From NCBI GenBank assembly GCA_034687125.1, contig JAQGBZ010000203.1:49426-113425 (forward strand): DNA of 64,000 nt. Reading direction: 5' to 3'. The position numbers were made by a program, and so were the translations under genes. Position 1 is the stretch's first letter. Each line of letters begins with the position of its first letter. This stretch comes from Neelides folsomi. Its lineage: Eukaryota > Arthropoda > Collembola > Neelipleona > Neelidae. Below are positions 12,925 to 37,827 of the stretch, piece after piece. Below the pieces are notes generated by a model that saw only the letters and a program-made list of their open reading frames with translations, ran no database searches and had not been told where the DNA came from.

Positions 12925-15900
12925 TATTGGGCTGATAGAAAGGATGAGAGGGGAGTGGTCGAGTATCATTTATAATATTTACCTTGTTGGCCATTATTTG
13001 TTCTATGAAAATGTGTAATAAACTCTTCAGTATGGTTCAACATAGTTTAAACATATTGTTAATTTTGTTCCAATCGCATAAGTTTATTAATTTTGTTAAT
13101 TACAAAATAATTAAATAATTATTGTTAATTGAAAAATTATCATTGTTCTTTCGCTTTCCATTTATTAGGGTCAATCTGATTAAAATGACAATTTAGGGTT
13201 ATTAATCTGAAAAGATAAAGGCGTAGATAAAGCATTAGTTTTACCATTTAACCATTTTGATTCGCCTGATGAATCACATTGACACCTGTCAAATTAAAAC
13301 GGATGGAGAGGGATCGGTGAAAGCCGAGGGGTTTAGTTCAATGCTCGATGATTATATTTAGTTCAGCTAATGACTGGTCGAATATTGGTTTTATCCTTCA
13401 TATACATTTTTCATATTTGTATTCATATCCATATAGTGATACAATTTCGAGGTCGAGAAGGGACACGGGGATTTGACTATTGGAGCGAAGAGGGATGAAA
13501 AGAAAAGTTTTCCTTTTCAAAATCCCTCCTGAAAGTCCTGATTGACTGACACGGCCCGAAGGCCTTTCCTTAACCAGGAATTCTAATTCTTATAAATACT
13601 TGTATTAGAGTATTTAGGGACAATCGGCTTGTGAAGGAGAAAATATGTGTAGGATGGTCCTGAAAAATAAGCCAGGAAGAATGGGAGTAGTGGAGATATG
13701 CTTTGATTTTATTGCCGAAGGAACCCTCGTAAATTGAGGACTATACTTTATTTTCCTTCATTGGGGTCTCCTTGAGTTGGACCCAACAAGTGCATTTGAG
13801 AGGAAGGAGCAGGTAGAGAGAGATACATACTTATAACATTGTTTTCACTCGCATAAACTACTAAAATAACGGTTTCGGGAATTACAAAGTGCCGAGATTG
13901 AAGTGAGGCATAACCCAAGGGACAGTTTTCCTTGTCTTCCGTTCTAACCACCATTGGTCTTAAGTATTGGTGGTCCTTCGGGTAGGGCGGATTATTCCCT
14001 CCCTAAGCCGGGAATTGAAATATAGAGTTCATTTATTGCCCAACTGACAATGAGTCAGCTTTACCCTTGTCGTAAAACTCAAGTCTTTAATGCTTGTTTT
14101 GAAGGAGTCAAAGTGGTTAAGAGGGCGAAATAATGTAGATATATATTTTTACTGGTTCTCCTCATTTCAAGAATAAGAAAGTGGGGGAAATTTTAACAAC
14201 TTTGTTTTGACGATCTTACAATTGAGCAATATAACATTGATTGAAGTCTCAGCTAATTGTAAGCATATTTTAATGTGGAATTCATTTAAGTATATTGGGA
14301 GGCAATTAGGCCTTCTAAACTACTTGTCGGCCTACCAATTGGCTGATAACCTACATGAGTTGTTTAGTGTTAGATAGGCGGCTTATGTAAAGAGCGGAAT
14401 GTGAAAAATAAAATAATCAAACCTCTTCTGTCACTGTCTTCCAATGTAGACGTAGTAGGGAAGATGGAAGAGGGGACAAGAGGTTAAGAAAAGGATGAGA
14501 TTCCAGGAGTCTGGCATTCAAAACCAGACTTCCATACATTACATATTATACATGTAGGTATAGAAAAATACAGATAAATACGTACACATGAAGAGGATTG
14601 AGGTGGGCGAAGAAGGAAAGGAGCCGAGGAAAATGCAAAGGGGAGGTATACACATTTGTAGCTCCTCTCGTCTTTGTCGTCCGGGCCGAGTCATCCGACT
14701 TTTTCAATGGAATGGTTCACTTGACAGAGTGACTGACTGAGTGGACGAGCTTTGGCTTAAATCGTAAGGAAGCTCTGGAGGCAAAGCCTAATGGGTTCTC
14801 CCTTGACAAATGACAATGGGATCCTGTGAGTTAAAAGCAAAAGAATGTTTTCACGGGAGTTGAGGGGAATTGAGAAGAAGATGTCTTCAGCTCAATTCAA
14901 TCTGAGATTGGAAGGAGGATGACGAAATGGTCGACGCTCTTGGAGATCTTTTTTTTCATTCCTTGGCTAACAGTGAAGAGAGACATTAGATTAAAAGAAA
15001 TGGATGGTGAATGGAGGTGAGACAAATGAAAGGGTTGAGGAAATGATCAGGTCCCATAGGCTAACCGGGCTACTGTCGTGGCGGAAAGGTATTTACCCCT
15101 TTTCTGTCCGATTTTCCCAGTCTCCATTAGGGGGGTATTTCCTCAAAAGACTCCAAAGAGGTAAAAGTTGGTTGGTTGGATGGTTGGGGTTTGGAACTTC
15201 ATTTGGGCTCATGTGGGACGCCCGAAATTGATTGATGAGATGAGGAAGGGAGGTCCATTAATAATTGTGCAAATTGGCGTGATGGCTTCATGGGTGGAAT
15301 GGGGATGTTAACCATGGCAGGATCTCTGAAGGAAAGGAAGGAGGGAGTCGCCATATTTCAGACACTTGTCACTGCACGCCAGGTGACAAAAAAGACACTT
15401 AATAAGAGGAACATTTCTGGGCCCTATTCATTTTAATACTTTATATGTATGTGCTTTATACTATGTAGAATCTGTACTTTAAATACATGTACGGAATTAT
15501 ATTCTGGTCCTTGTGACCCTCGAAGAGAAATTTGAATGTAGTGTATTGTCTGGAGAAGTCGGCTCTAGCCCATTGTTTCTTTGGAGCGGCAAGGGCCGGG
15601 CGCGGAGGGGAGCCCAAAGACGACTTCTCAAACCCTCTTGATTCGGTAAGTGGCCGTGAGTGGACGGTGTCGGGGATTTATGCCCATCTAAAACTCCAGC
15701 TACCTCTTCTCATATCGGGCAGGGGACGGTTTCGGTTGGGTTCTTCGTGTAGAGTTCGAACACGGTGAATGTGTCGTAAGTGGACCGTTTAGCACGGCTG
15801 GAGTGTTGAGTTCATTGAATAGGTTTTGGGATTCTCCTCCTTTTCCTCCTCTAGTTAGACTCGTCGAAATGAAGATTGTTCCTTTGTGCTCCTCCATCAA

Positions 15901-18900
15901 ATGTGCTCAAACCATTCAGGCCCCCTCAAAGAGTCCTCAGAGGTAGGAGCAAGTGAAGGCTGGTGGAGGGAGAATTCCCGAGCTCTTCGCCAAGATTGGT
16001 AGTCGGAGCTCTCTTGGGTGGTCCATTTGTTGCTCGTGCCTTCGAGGCGGAGTTGTATCTCCTCGATTGGATTGAGTTCTCATTCTCGAGATGTGTCTTC
16101 ATCATTTGAAAGAACAACTTCGTTCCGGAAAGGTCTCTCTCTCTTGCTTATTCACTTGAGAAGAAAATCAAATAGCCCGGGTGGGAGTTAAGGACATCAC
16201 TCATACACTCCTTTTGGCCAAGTGGAGCGGACAAGTTTATTACGACGTGCTTGTTTCGGTGCTACATACATAACTAAATACATAACTACACATAGGGAGC
16301 TGAAGTGGTCTCTTGTAAATTATTTTATTGCATTTGAAACTGATAAAAGTGAAGTTGATTTGCTTCGTTGTTCATCTTCTGTATTCACTCCATTGTATGG
16401 TGTTAAGAACTTGCGGAAATTCGACTTGTGTGTCTTTTGATGGAACCTCATCATATTCGTTCGGTGAACCGTGCAAACCCTTTTAAGTTAATTGAATAGA
16501 AAAACATTTGTCTTGGGGTGCGATGGAGAAGATTTGGGAGACATTAAGATCAAGATTCCAATCCCGCAGATCATTTGTGGAAAAGACAATCACCATTGAG
16601 GACCACTGATTGGAATTGGTAAATGTCGCGGGTCGGTTGGGTGTTGAGGAGACAAAGCTTAGTGATTCCACTTGGATGATAAATGGGTTGTTTGCGGTTG
16701 AGAATGAGATTTAATGCCTTCTGTGGTTCTTCAGTTGATTTAAGGCTCGGTTAGACTCTCGTTCCATTTCCGACTCTCCGCCGGTTGAATGTGAAGAATT
16801 CACAAGTTGTGGTGTCAAAGAGCTTAGCCTGACTTTTCCCAATGACTCCCTGACTCCCCGACATTTGTTTTACGCCAAGAGAAAAAGAAGAAGTTCCTTT
16901 GCGTTCCTGTCATGTTTTCTTCACTTAAGACCAAGGTAGTAACTCTGAACAAATATAAATACAAGAGAAGGGGGAAGTCAGAGCTCATGGTTAATTTTAG
17001 CTCCCAAATGACTCTCATGTCGTCCCTTAATCCTTCCCTCGCTCCTTGCTCATTTACTCTCTGACTTTTGTGAGTGAGTGCATATAAAGCAAAAGGAGGA
17101 TGCCCTTCAGGGAATCACTGATTATCTCATCACATCCGATTCTCAATTAGATAGGATATCATATGGAATTCCGGTTCCTTTTCACATCCGTCCTATCCTT
17201 CCATGATCATAATGTCTCAATCAGGAGGAACCTCCGACCATGTGCTTAAACATTAAAAGCCCATGTCCGACTCATTGGTTCGTGTGTGTAGAGGAAAATC
17301 ATCTCTCTCACCTGTGGTTTGGCATTCATTTCAATCAGGTTCTCCTTTTTATCGGCCTTCTTTTGCAGCATAATGGCCAATGGAGCCATTTGATCCGGTG
17401 ACCACAAAGACATTAAGAGGAACCGAAAGCCTATTTACCTTCTGATACTCACAACACTGGTCGGAGGGAAAATAATGACGTGACGGTCGTGGAAATTACA
17501 CTCCGTGTATCCCCCATACCCTTGTGGTAGACACGTTCTGTTTCATTTGCTCTTCCCCTGGACTTTATGATCATCAAATGGACATTGAAGTTAATGTTTT
17601 TCTTTTGCATAATATTTATTACTCATTGTGGTTTCTGGTTTTTATTAAGATTTTTAACTTTCATTTGTTCATTTTTTTCAAATTTTTCCAGGGGGTTAAA
17701 ATCCTTAGTTGTTTGCTCTAACATTTGCATCCAATTTAAATATTTGCTTTAATTTTTAGTTTCTTGCTCATTAGTGCTACTGCTAACACCTTTGGAGAAT
17801 ATTAATGGATTTTAGTTCAAAGTAGCAGGGATGGTTAAGAGAGTGCGAATGCTTTAAAGTGTGGATTTTGACGTGAAAATAGCCATATCTCATAAAGAGT
17901 CCTTAAAAGTAAGAATACATTTCTTTTGTTCAGTCACGCAAAGAGGGAAAAATTTTCGGTTTTATTTTTTCCTGTAGGAGGGGACGAATAGTCAAATTGG
18001 ACAGGTTGGGTCTTTTCCTTTTCAAACCCTAATAGCGAAATGGTTGAGCAGAAGGTAAATGAACCAAAAGTGTACGAAAAAATAGAATACTATTTAAGAG
18101 GAATTTTCCTGAGCTTTAAATAAGGTTGAGCGGTTAAAGTACACGGAATGAATACTCTTATCAATTGTGAACTTCAACTGTGTTCGGATACCTTTCAATA
18201 GCTTTATTTAAGTGAAGGAACTTGAACTCACCAATGGATTGAAAGTGAGCATGTGAAACGGAGGAGATTCTCCTTTGGAGAAGAATAAAGAGACCTTGAA
18301 AGGTCCCTTGGTCTTCCAAGCCCCAATATAATGATGTAAAGGAATGGCAAAGAATAGGGAGTTGGTCTTCTATAAAAAAGGAGATTCCGGGTATTCGTGA
18401 TCCATTCAATTTACTATCTCCTTATTATGCCCACCATATTTTATCAAAATGTACACACAAGGAAGGGATCGAGTGTTCTTTACCTGCTTCAAATATCCGA
18501 GAGGAGCTCTTAAATTAAATTGAAATAATGAGTAAACCTCGTGATTTTACCTGTAGAAGCTTGGATATTAGACATGGTGGGTTGTTTCAACTCTGTGGTA
18601 GGGATTTCCCTTCGAGATTAATGAGTGATCTAAAGATGAAGGAGGGAGAAGAAGCAATCTCAGTCGTGGGTCTTTAAATCTTGCGTGTCGCATGCATGAG
18701 TCCTTAAAATAAATAAAATAGACGTTCGTCTAATTTAATGATAATTAGAAGAGAAGAATTTTTCACTCTGACCAGAGATAAATTGAGGGGATCTTCAATC
18801 TTGATCTGACGAGATAAGACGATCAGACAAGGAATAATAGAAGGGGAGAAGCTTGGTAATATGTCTAATCCGTCGTGGAATTTCAATAAAGATGCTACAC

Positions 18901-20696
18901 AAGGGGCCAGAGTTAATTAATAGACGAATGAGCCCTGAAGGGAAAAATCTCAAAGATTCATTCGTCAACGATCCAAAGATTATAAAAACTACCTTTAGAA
19001 TGTGCTACATGGTGATGAAGGCCCATTCCATATAAATACAACATATGTGGGAAGAACACGTTTAGAGTTTAAAATTAATTTTTGAAATCTTAATTAGTGT
19101 TAAATGAGAGAACCTTTGGGACCCGCGGGTGGAGAAGAAAGAGCTCGTTAGGAAGAGACATGAAAGGTTTACTCAAGGGCATTAAAATGGACTTCAACTC
19201 CATGTTTTAAAACACACATTCGGAGTTCCAGAACAGTCGTCGATCAGGTTTTCCACATCTTCCCCACGAGTCTCTGACGAGAAGAAGAAGCAGGGATGAG
19301 TAATATTATTTTGAGTTTTGACAGCCCGCCCCTAGGCTCTTCCTAACTATACATAAGCAGTGGAAGGGAGAACTGGTCATCATGGGTTGCATCGATGTGG
19401 GTTTGGATTGTGAAGGAGAAAGAATCGGGTAAAAGCCGTCGTTTGCGGCTCGAATAGGTAATGAGTTGAAATGAGGAGTGAGGAGGTTCTTGTGGGGGTC
19501 ATCCCTCCACTCAACCCATCTCTTCATCATCATCCTGAAGAGAATTAAGGGAAGGATGGAGGTGAAAGAGGAGGATTGGGAATGAAGTTATTTTTCTTCA
19601 TCTGGAGGAAGAGGGTGGTAGGTAGAGACGGAGACCTACCATTAAGATCCTTGAGCCTCATGTATTACTATCATTAGACTCAGCGTGAGAAAGCTTAGGG
19701 GCTCGGTCGCCCGATGAGATGAGCCTAGGCCTTAGAGGCAGGAAGGCTAACTACGACTTGAAAGGCATAAATAGAAGGCAAAGCCTCATCTCTCCCAATG
19801 TCTTCATTACCATCCCAGCCAGGTCCAGGCTCGAAGGAGTCATAAATCAGATCAAGGTGGCCCCTAATTATCATCATCTCAGCTCGTAGATTCTCTTAAT
19901 GGCGTAGCGAAAAATGGAATAAATCTCCCGTCGAACGGGGTTGTGGTGAAGGGCCGGTTGTCTCCTCCACCTTCACTCAAGACGATTACTCTCCTTGGAA
20001 CTCCAAATTAGAATTTACATTAGGGAGGGAAGAAGAAAGGAGTCTTGCAGGGTCCCTCGTAATTCATTTTCATTTTTCATGTCATTCTCTCCGCGGTGGG
20101 AGAACTCCCGATGGTGGAAATGATTGGAAGGCTTTACGACTTTTTTTGCAATGATTTAAAAAAAGTTTACATTTGCTAATATTATAATAATGGCTTATGA
20201 ATTTCCAAAATTTAATACTTTCATATAAGGGTATTTTCCATGAAATAGATTTATAGCCGATGAGGTCGATGAGTATATTATTTTAATTTTTTAGTGAAAG
20301 GATTTAAATGGATAAAAGAGTTAAAAGACTATCTAGTGCAAATTCAAGTCCCGCCAATTCTTCCCATCATAACCATAATTTATGTGCAATATTCAAATTC
20401 GTGGTTTATTTATTTGTCACGTGCTTTGTTCTCTTTGTTGAGGCTCATTGACCTGGCACCCTTGACCCTTCAGCTGCTGCTGTTGAGTTGAACTTGGAAT
20501 TTGAGTGTTGAATTTTAGTTTAGAGTTTTAGTAAAAAATTAAAATGTCAGGCACATCGATATTGTTTGAACTCTTTGATCTTGATAGAAGTTTTGATGGG
20601 TAGTTTGCCGCTTGTTCATTTTAATAATTTAATTAATTGAGTTTATATTGAGCAGATTGAACATCAAGTTAAAATGTTTTTATTTTTCTCTTTCAG
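12925..20696. other. Noncoding region upstream of the visible Gli/Ci exons
   Basis: No supported gene. Open frames are short and overlap on both strands. The segment ends at the acceptor of the first recognised Gli/Ci exon, whose first base completes a split codon, so at least one more coding exon lies upstream. The tract therefore probably includes intronic and perhaps regulatory DNA of that gene. It contains one exact match to the Gli/Ci DNA-binding consensus at 16,015-16,023 and an 8-of-9 match at 13,967-13,975. An E-box (CACGTG) lies near 20,417. None of this proves regulation. Confidence 0.5.
16015..16023 (-). promoter_or_regulatory. Exact Gli/Ci consensus site
   Basis: The plus strand reads TGGGTGGTC, the reverse complement of GACCACCCA, the consensus bound by Gli/Ci zinc fingers. 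It lies 4.7 kb upstream of the first visible exon of the Gli/Ci gene itself. About 0.5 exact matches are expected by chance on both strands of 64 kb, so function is only suggested. Confidence 0.3.
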
Positions 20697-33008
<12,312 letters not shown>

Positions 33009-34541
33009 AATTCAAATACAAGACAAATTGTTTAATTTTTCTTTTCCTTCCTTTATTTAGGATATTTAATATATGAATATAAGATATATCTTCATATTAA
33101 TTTTTAATATTTTATGAATTTTACAATATAAGTTATTTGTATTAGTTAAAATATTACTACTTGTTAAATGGTTAATGCTAATGTATGTTAGTTAGTTAGA
33201 AACTAATATTGTGATATGTAATTTTTGCCCAACACATATGACATTACATGTATAATTATTTATATTTATTACAATATATCTATTCATGTAGGTTTTATAT
33301 TTTAATTGAAAATAGTAGATGTTAAATTGTTTTTAAGGAATTGTATCAGTGTTTTTAAATGACAGTTTTAGATTTTCTGCTAGTGATGGTTTACTACCAA
33401 GTTCACTTCTTTTAATCTAAATGATTTTTGTATTAATTACAATTTTGAGCAATTATCCATACTTATAAATTGAAGGTTTTAGAAATTAATCTATGAATTT
33501 AATTATATCAGAATTCAAGTACCAATTGCATTTTGAAAACTATGTAAAAAGTTTCAGGTAATATAATACATTATGTTTTTGTATTTGTTTTGTTAATATT
33601 CTTTATAAATGTACTTCTCGTGCCTTCAACTGTGATTTATCTCGAAATGAAAATATAAGCGCTCCTTTGGTACACATTTTTTGTATTCTTTTTATCTAAT
33701 GTTTTTAAAGTTTAAGGCATTTATGTTGTACCTCTATTTTATATAGAGTTTAATTCCCTAACGATAATTTAATTAGTAGCATTTATTGATTTTATATCAA
33801 ACATTCAAGAATATCACATATATGTATCAAGTATAGAGGTAGAAAGTTGTTGAGTTTACTTGAAACTTCTTAATTGTTTTTCTGCTGCAATAATATCAAT
33901 TTGAATTAATTGCCATTTTCAAATCAACGACAAAAATATTTGTAATATTATTTATCCACTAATCTAATGTACTCGTATTTAAAGCGTATGAGAGAGCGAT
34001 GTGCTTAAGAGATGTGTAATGTATTTATCTTAACCTACACTATAAATTATAAAAAATGTACATTGTTAACATTTAAATTACAAATAGTTTACAAAAACTG
34101 AAGGTTCGAAAAACTGGTTAAAAGTAGTTTTTAATGAGCTAACCAAGCATGATAATTTCTTATTGGAAAACATAGTTAAAATATTTTTTGATTCCTAAAT
34201 TATCGTAATTTACATACATGTTTTGATAAATATCTTAATATTAATGTTAAGTGTAAGAAATCTTTGTAATTAGCTATATAAAAATCAATTTTAATATCAC
34301 TGTTAGCATGTTTTATAATCTCGAGATTTGTTCCATAATGAATCAAATGATACAAAATGTAAACTTCGAACTTAAACGTGTCCATTTTATTTTTCGAATG
34401 GTACGAATATTATTACGAACATATTAAAACGAAATCAAATGTTAAAATTCTGAAATTGACCAATAAAGATGAATTTTGTTCTAAAGAATCTTAAATGCCT
34501 TCATTATCAAACAAAGTTAACTAACAATAAGTTAAATTACA
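33009..34541. other. AT-rich 3' flank of Gli/Ci
   Basis: Noncoding, very AT-rich, and probably includes the Gli/Ci 3' untranslated region. A candidate plus-strand poly(A) signal AATAAA lies at 34,462-34,467, which would make a 3' UTR of about 1.4 kb; an earlier signal of variant sequence is possible. No ORF is credible. Confidence 0.5.
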
Positions 34542-34660
34542 TACCGGTTTGACTCGAAAGATGACCCATGCTCAAAAGATAGCCCGTCTCAAAAGATAGC
34601 CCATGGTATGGATACGATATTTTAAAGATAGCCCAGGTTATCTTTCGAGCCAAACCAGTA
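34542..34660. mobile_element. 119-bp MITE-like element with internal repeats
   Basis: The ends are inverted repeats of about 20 bases: TACCGGTTTGACTCGAAAGAT at the left and its complement, with two mismatches, at the right. The motif AAAGAT(A/G)(G/A)CCC recurs inside at least four times in the same orientation and is partly echoed in the right arm. ACAT occurs directly outside both ends (from ACCGG to CCAGT), a possible 4-base target duplication. It has no coding capacity and is unrelated to the 12.8/46.4 kb family. Superfamily unknown. Confidence 0.6.
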
Positions 34661-34776
34661 CATAAATTACATAAAGTTAGTTAATATTTACAATAATGTA
34701 AATTTCTTACAAATATACATGAATAACATGCATTTGTAATAGAATTTTAATAACATTCATATAAAAACTTTCAACA

Positions 34777-34782
34777 TTTATT
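34777..34782 (-). terminator. Poly(A) signal of the FUNDC-like gene
   Basis: AATAAA on the minus strand, about 62 bases beyond the stop codon of the FUNDC-like gene. Confidence 0.55.
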
Positions 34783-34843
34783 CATTCCTTTTTGACGACA
34801 TTCCATTAATCAAATCAAATTGAATTAATAATTATTATTCAGA

Positions 34844-35744
34844 TTAAGTGATAATTCGATAAAAGAATCCTCCAATGAAACCATACAGCGAAACGGAATT
34901 CTCTCTTGCCCAGAGACGAAAAAATTTCATTTTCTCTTCAGCCCAACTTTTCTCTGACCGACTTTCCATCTTTTGCAGTTGAGTGTAGATGTTGTCCCAA
35001 TTTACCTTAATACAATTAGGTAGTTATCATTTGATTATTCAGATTTAATTAGGGAAAATCACGAATAAATGCTATCTATATTATGTATTTGTATTTGTAG
35101 TTTTAATTTAAGAAAAAAATATAAATTATATTCATTACCTGTACGAGTCCTTTCATATGAGCCGCTTGTAAGATGATGATTCCTCCACATAACGCCGTAA
35201 TGCCCAGCTTCCCAAATTTTCTTACAAGGTATGATGTCGTAAGTCCTGCAATTCCTCCAATTGCAAACTGCTTTGCTACGCGGCTCCCGTTCTCCAATTT
35301 TGCAATGATTTCCACTTCGTTCATTTCTTGCCATTTGTTCATGAAACCTAATTAAAGTAAATTCAGAGATAAAGTTTAAACTTCATCATCAAAGATATAG
35401 GAATTCTTACTTTGAGTGAGACTCTGATTCCGAACATTTTGGAATGAATTCATGAGATTTTGGTCCAAATCCTCGTCGTCTTCAGCATCAGTTCCTGACA
35501 TAAAGGAATAATTTTCCACGAGAACTTCTTTGCTTTCTTGTTCTTTCACATTGAGGTCCAGACCGGGAACTCGACTTCTCTTTTCCCTCACAGTGTAAAG
35601 AAGGTCTTGAAGTTCTTCTTCCAACTGCTTGTAAGAATCCGCAGTCGGAGCGTCGTTCTTGCCCTCGTTGAGCGACCCATTGAAAGATCGGGAGTTTCTC
35701 ACCAATTCAGTCGTGCTTTTACTCAATCCAGAAATATTACTCAT
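34844..35744 (-). CDS. FUN14-domain (FUNDC-like) mitochondrial membrane protein
   Basis: Exons on the minus strand: 35744-35411, 35347-35139, 35005-34844; 234 aa. The C-terminal half is a FUN14 domain: a hydrophobic pair around AIGGIAGLTTSYLVRKFGKL and ITALCGGIIILQAA (about 135-170), then VQVNWDNIYTQLQKM, then a last short hydrophobic segment, SLYGFIGGFF. FUNDC1/2 sit in the outer mitochondrial membrane, and FUNDC1 is a mitophagy receptor using an N-terminal Y-x-x-L LC3-binding motif. Here the hydrophilic N-terminus is about 125 residues, longer than in human FUNDC1. It contains YKQL followed by EEEL, a possible LC3-interacting motif, and an acidic run DAEDDEDLD. The ATG at 35,744 is chosen because it opens the frame shortly after the AT-rich leader; other in-frame upstream codons are not ATG. 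FUNDC1 versus FUNDC2 cannot be decided. Confidence 0.85.
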
Positions 35745-36088
35745 TGTTCCTCGACACTTTTTTGGTTTTTTAATCAATATCCACTTGAAAAAAATGTTTT
35801 TTTAAAAAAAATCATGATGCAAATTATGAAAAGGATTAGATTTTCACTTTGTTCACTTGACGTTTACTTTTAATGTAATATTATATTAAAGTAAAAAAAT
35901 TCATATCTTAGATTTTATACAGATAAATGAATCTTAATTCAATTGGAGCAAATAATATAATATACCAACTTGCCTTTGTATCATACATAAATATAAATAT
36001 TTAGGAGAAACTTTCCTTATAATTCGCGTATGAAATATATGAAAAATTTAATTAATTTTGAATTGATTGAATTAAGTGACATAATGGA
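35745..36088. other. Spacer between CFAP299 and FUNDC-like genes
   Basis: 344 bases between two minus-strand genes. It should hold the FUNDC-like promoter and the CFAP299 3' UTR. No TATA box or strong signal is recognised. Confidence 0.5.
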
Positions 36089-36977
36089 TTAAGCTTTGTA
36101 TCTCATAGAATGATCAATGAGAGAACATTGAAGATAATTTGGAGATTCGACAAGAATTCTGGTTGTGTTATCCCCAGGTGAAGTACTAGGATTTACAGAA
36201 ATGAATTTTCGATCAAGCTTGTTCTGAAACCGAAGTCCCAAAGAAACATCTGTCACAATCTTGTAATTTTCCGATGGAGTTGCACAGGAATAATAAGTGG
36301 CCCAGTTGTAGTAGCTGAGGTCAGAAGGTCGCGGAAGAAGTTTTTCATGTCCAAGATAGTAATTGATCCATTTCTCTCCCTATTGGATTAATCCAACATT
36401 CATCAATTAATAATTTATTATTAATTATTTAGAAATTATATACATAGAAATTTTATAAAGTGATTTTAAACAAGAACTTGCATCTTTGGTCAATCTGGCT
36501 TTAAAATCGATATATCCCGAAACTTCTTGTCCTTTTTTGTTGTAATCTCTTATGAAAATAATGCATGATTCGTAATTGAGCCGATTATTCTTTTCGCGAG
36601 ATGCCAATTCCTTCATGAGAATGTCAGCGAAATCTTCAGTCCGGATACTTGCACACATGACTGTCTCATCCTTCTTCTTCTCCTCTTGAGACTCCTGAAT
36701 GCTCCGTTTAAGCTCATCAAACTTTTCAGGAGACAGAAGTTCTGGAACGCTTTAGATGAACATTAAGAAGATGGGAGATTATAAGATTTAAATGAGAAAG
36801 TTACCGATAGCCAAGTGTGACAATTGTCCTTGCAATCTCTTCGCTCTCCAAGTAATAAATATCTCTATTTGTTACATAATGGTTTAAATAATCCTCGTAT
36901 GACTCGAGCTTGTCAAAGTTTGGAGGAACAGTTGCAACCTCATCCTCGTTATTTCGATACTCATCATCGTCCTCCAT
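36089..36977 (-). CDS. CFAP299: Cilia- and flagella-associated protein CFAP299 (C4orf22-like)
   Basis: Exons on the minus strand: 36977-36805, 36749-36482, 36379-36089; 243 aa, against 233 in human. Family landmarks in order: YEDYLNHYVT and DIYYLESEEIARTIVTLGYR (about 27-58), CIIFIRDYNKKGQEVSGYID (about 115-137), KLLPRPSDLSYYNW (about 160-173), RKFISVNP and SPGDNTTRI near the end. CFAP299 proteins are linked to motile cilia and sperm; the molecular role is poorly defined. The second intron can only be joined in frame with good family agreement by using a GC donor (GAT|gcaagt), a minor but well-documented donor class with exactly this consensus. The GT alternative at the next bases has the poor sequence gttctt and needs another acceptor. 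The ATG at 36,977 begins an acidic MEDDDEY leader. Confidence 0.92.
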
Positions 36978-37366
36978 TTTGTCGCTTTTATATTATTAAA
37001 ACCTATTATAAAAAACCAAAAAAAAAGATAAATATAAATATTAGTGACCCCTGTCAATTTTTTCAGATATTTCTAATTTTTAGCATGGTGATAACGACGA
37101 TGCATAATGTATTACCTCTTTTTTATTGTAAGCTATAGAAATAAATAATTATATGATAGTTAAATTTAAAGTAATAATTTTTTGATAAATTGTTAAATAT
37201 ATTTCATTTGTAATATTCTTTGACTTTAGTTTCATGGAATGAGATGATAGCTCTGGTGTTGAATGCTAATTTATAACAAGTAATTATTGATGACCCTGAA
37301 GTCATTTATTGTACCATTTTCTGGAGTAAAATATTACAAATCCAAATAAACATAGTCAAATGTTAA
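36978..37366. other. Intergenic, nothing recognised
   Basis: AT-rich DNA upstream of CFAP299. I see no gene, repeat or clear promoter element. Confidence 0.5.
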
Positions 37367-37612
37367 TTATACAAAATTGTTAATTATTAAAAATATATTG
37401 TTGTGATTTTTCTTCGGCTTAACTCCCCAAATGATTTCAATTAAATTTGTCAGCTGAAAGCGGTTGACAAGATTTCTGTTCGTAATCTGTTCCTCAAGGG
37501 TAGGCTTCGGCTTCTTTCGTGTAACGTTACGTGGAGCAGCATGAGCTGTTTGTCGAGATTTTGGAGGACCTGCGCTTCGCTTCCCAGGTGAAGGTTTAAC
37601 TTTCTTTGACAC
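37367..37612 (-). CDS. Short basic ORF, possible terminal exon of an unknown gene
   Basis: An open frame of about 80 codons on the minus strand. It is preceded by a good acceptor (aattctag|GTG) and has no in-frame ATG near its start, so if real it is a last exon. The sequence is rich in Lys, Arg and Pro (KKVKPSPGKRSAGPPKSR, then NVTRKKPKP) and ends with a more hydrophobic tail, NHNNIFLIINNFV. It resembles no family I recognise. Codon choice is more varied than in the surrounding AT-rich DNA, which is the main reason for listing it. I could not find the upstream exon. Confidence 0.35.
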   Translation of the reverse strand: MSKKVKPSPGKRSAGPPKSRQTAHAAPRNVTRKKPKPTLEEQITNRNLVNRFQLTNLIEIIWGVKPKKNHNNIFLIINNFV

Positions 37613-37827
37613 CTAGAATTAAGAAAATATTTTAAAAAAATTAGAAATAAAGAAAATCATTAAAAAATCAAAATAGTTTAATACCTAAAATCTATTAATA
37701 CATACTTAAATAAAATTAGATGCGTAATAATAGGGAACTTTTGCAAATAAACAACGTAATGATATATATAGTTTTGCTAGAAGATTTTATGTCGCTTTTC
37801 CCAATCCCCAATTTTGATTAAATCAAA

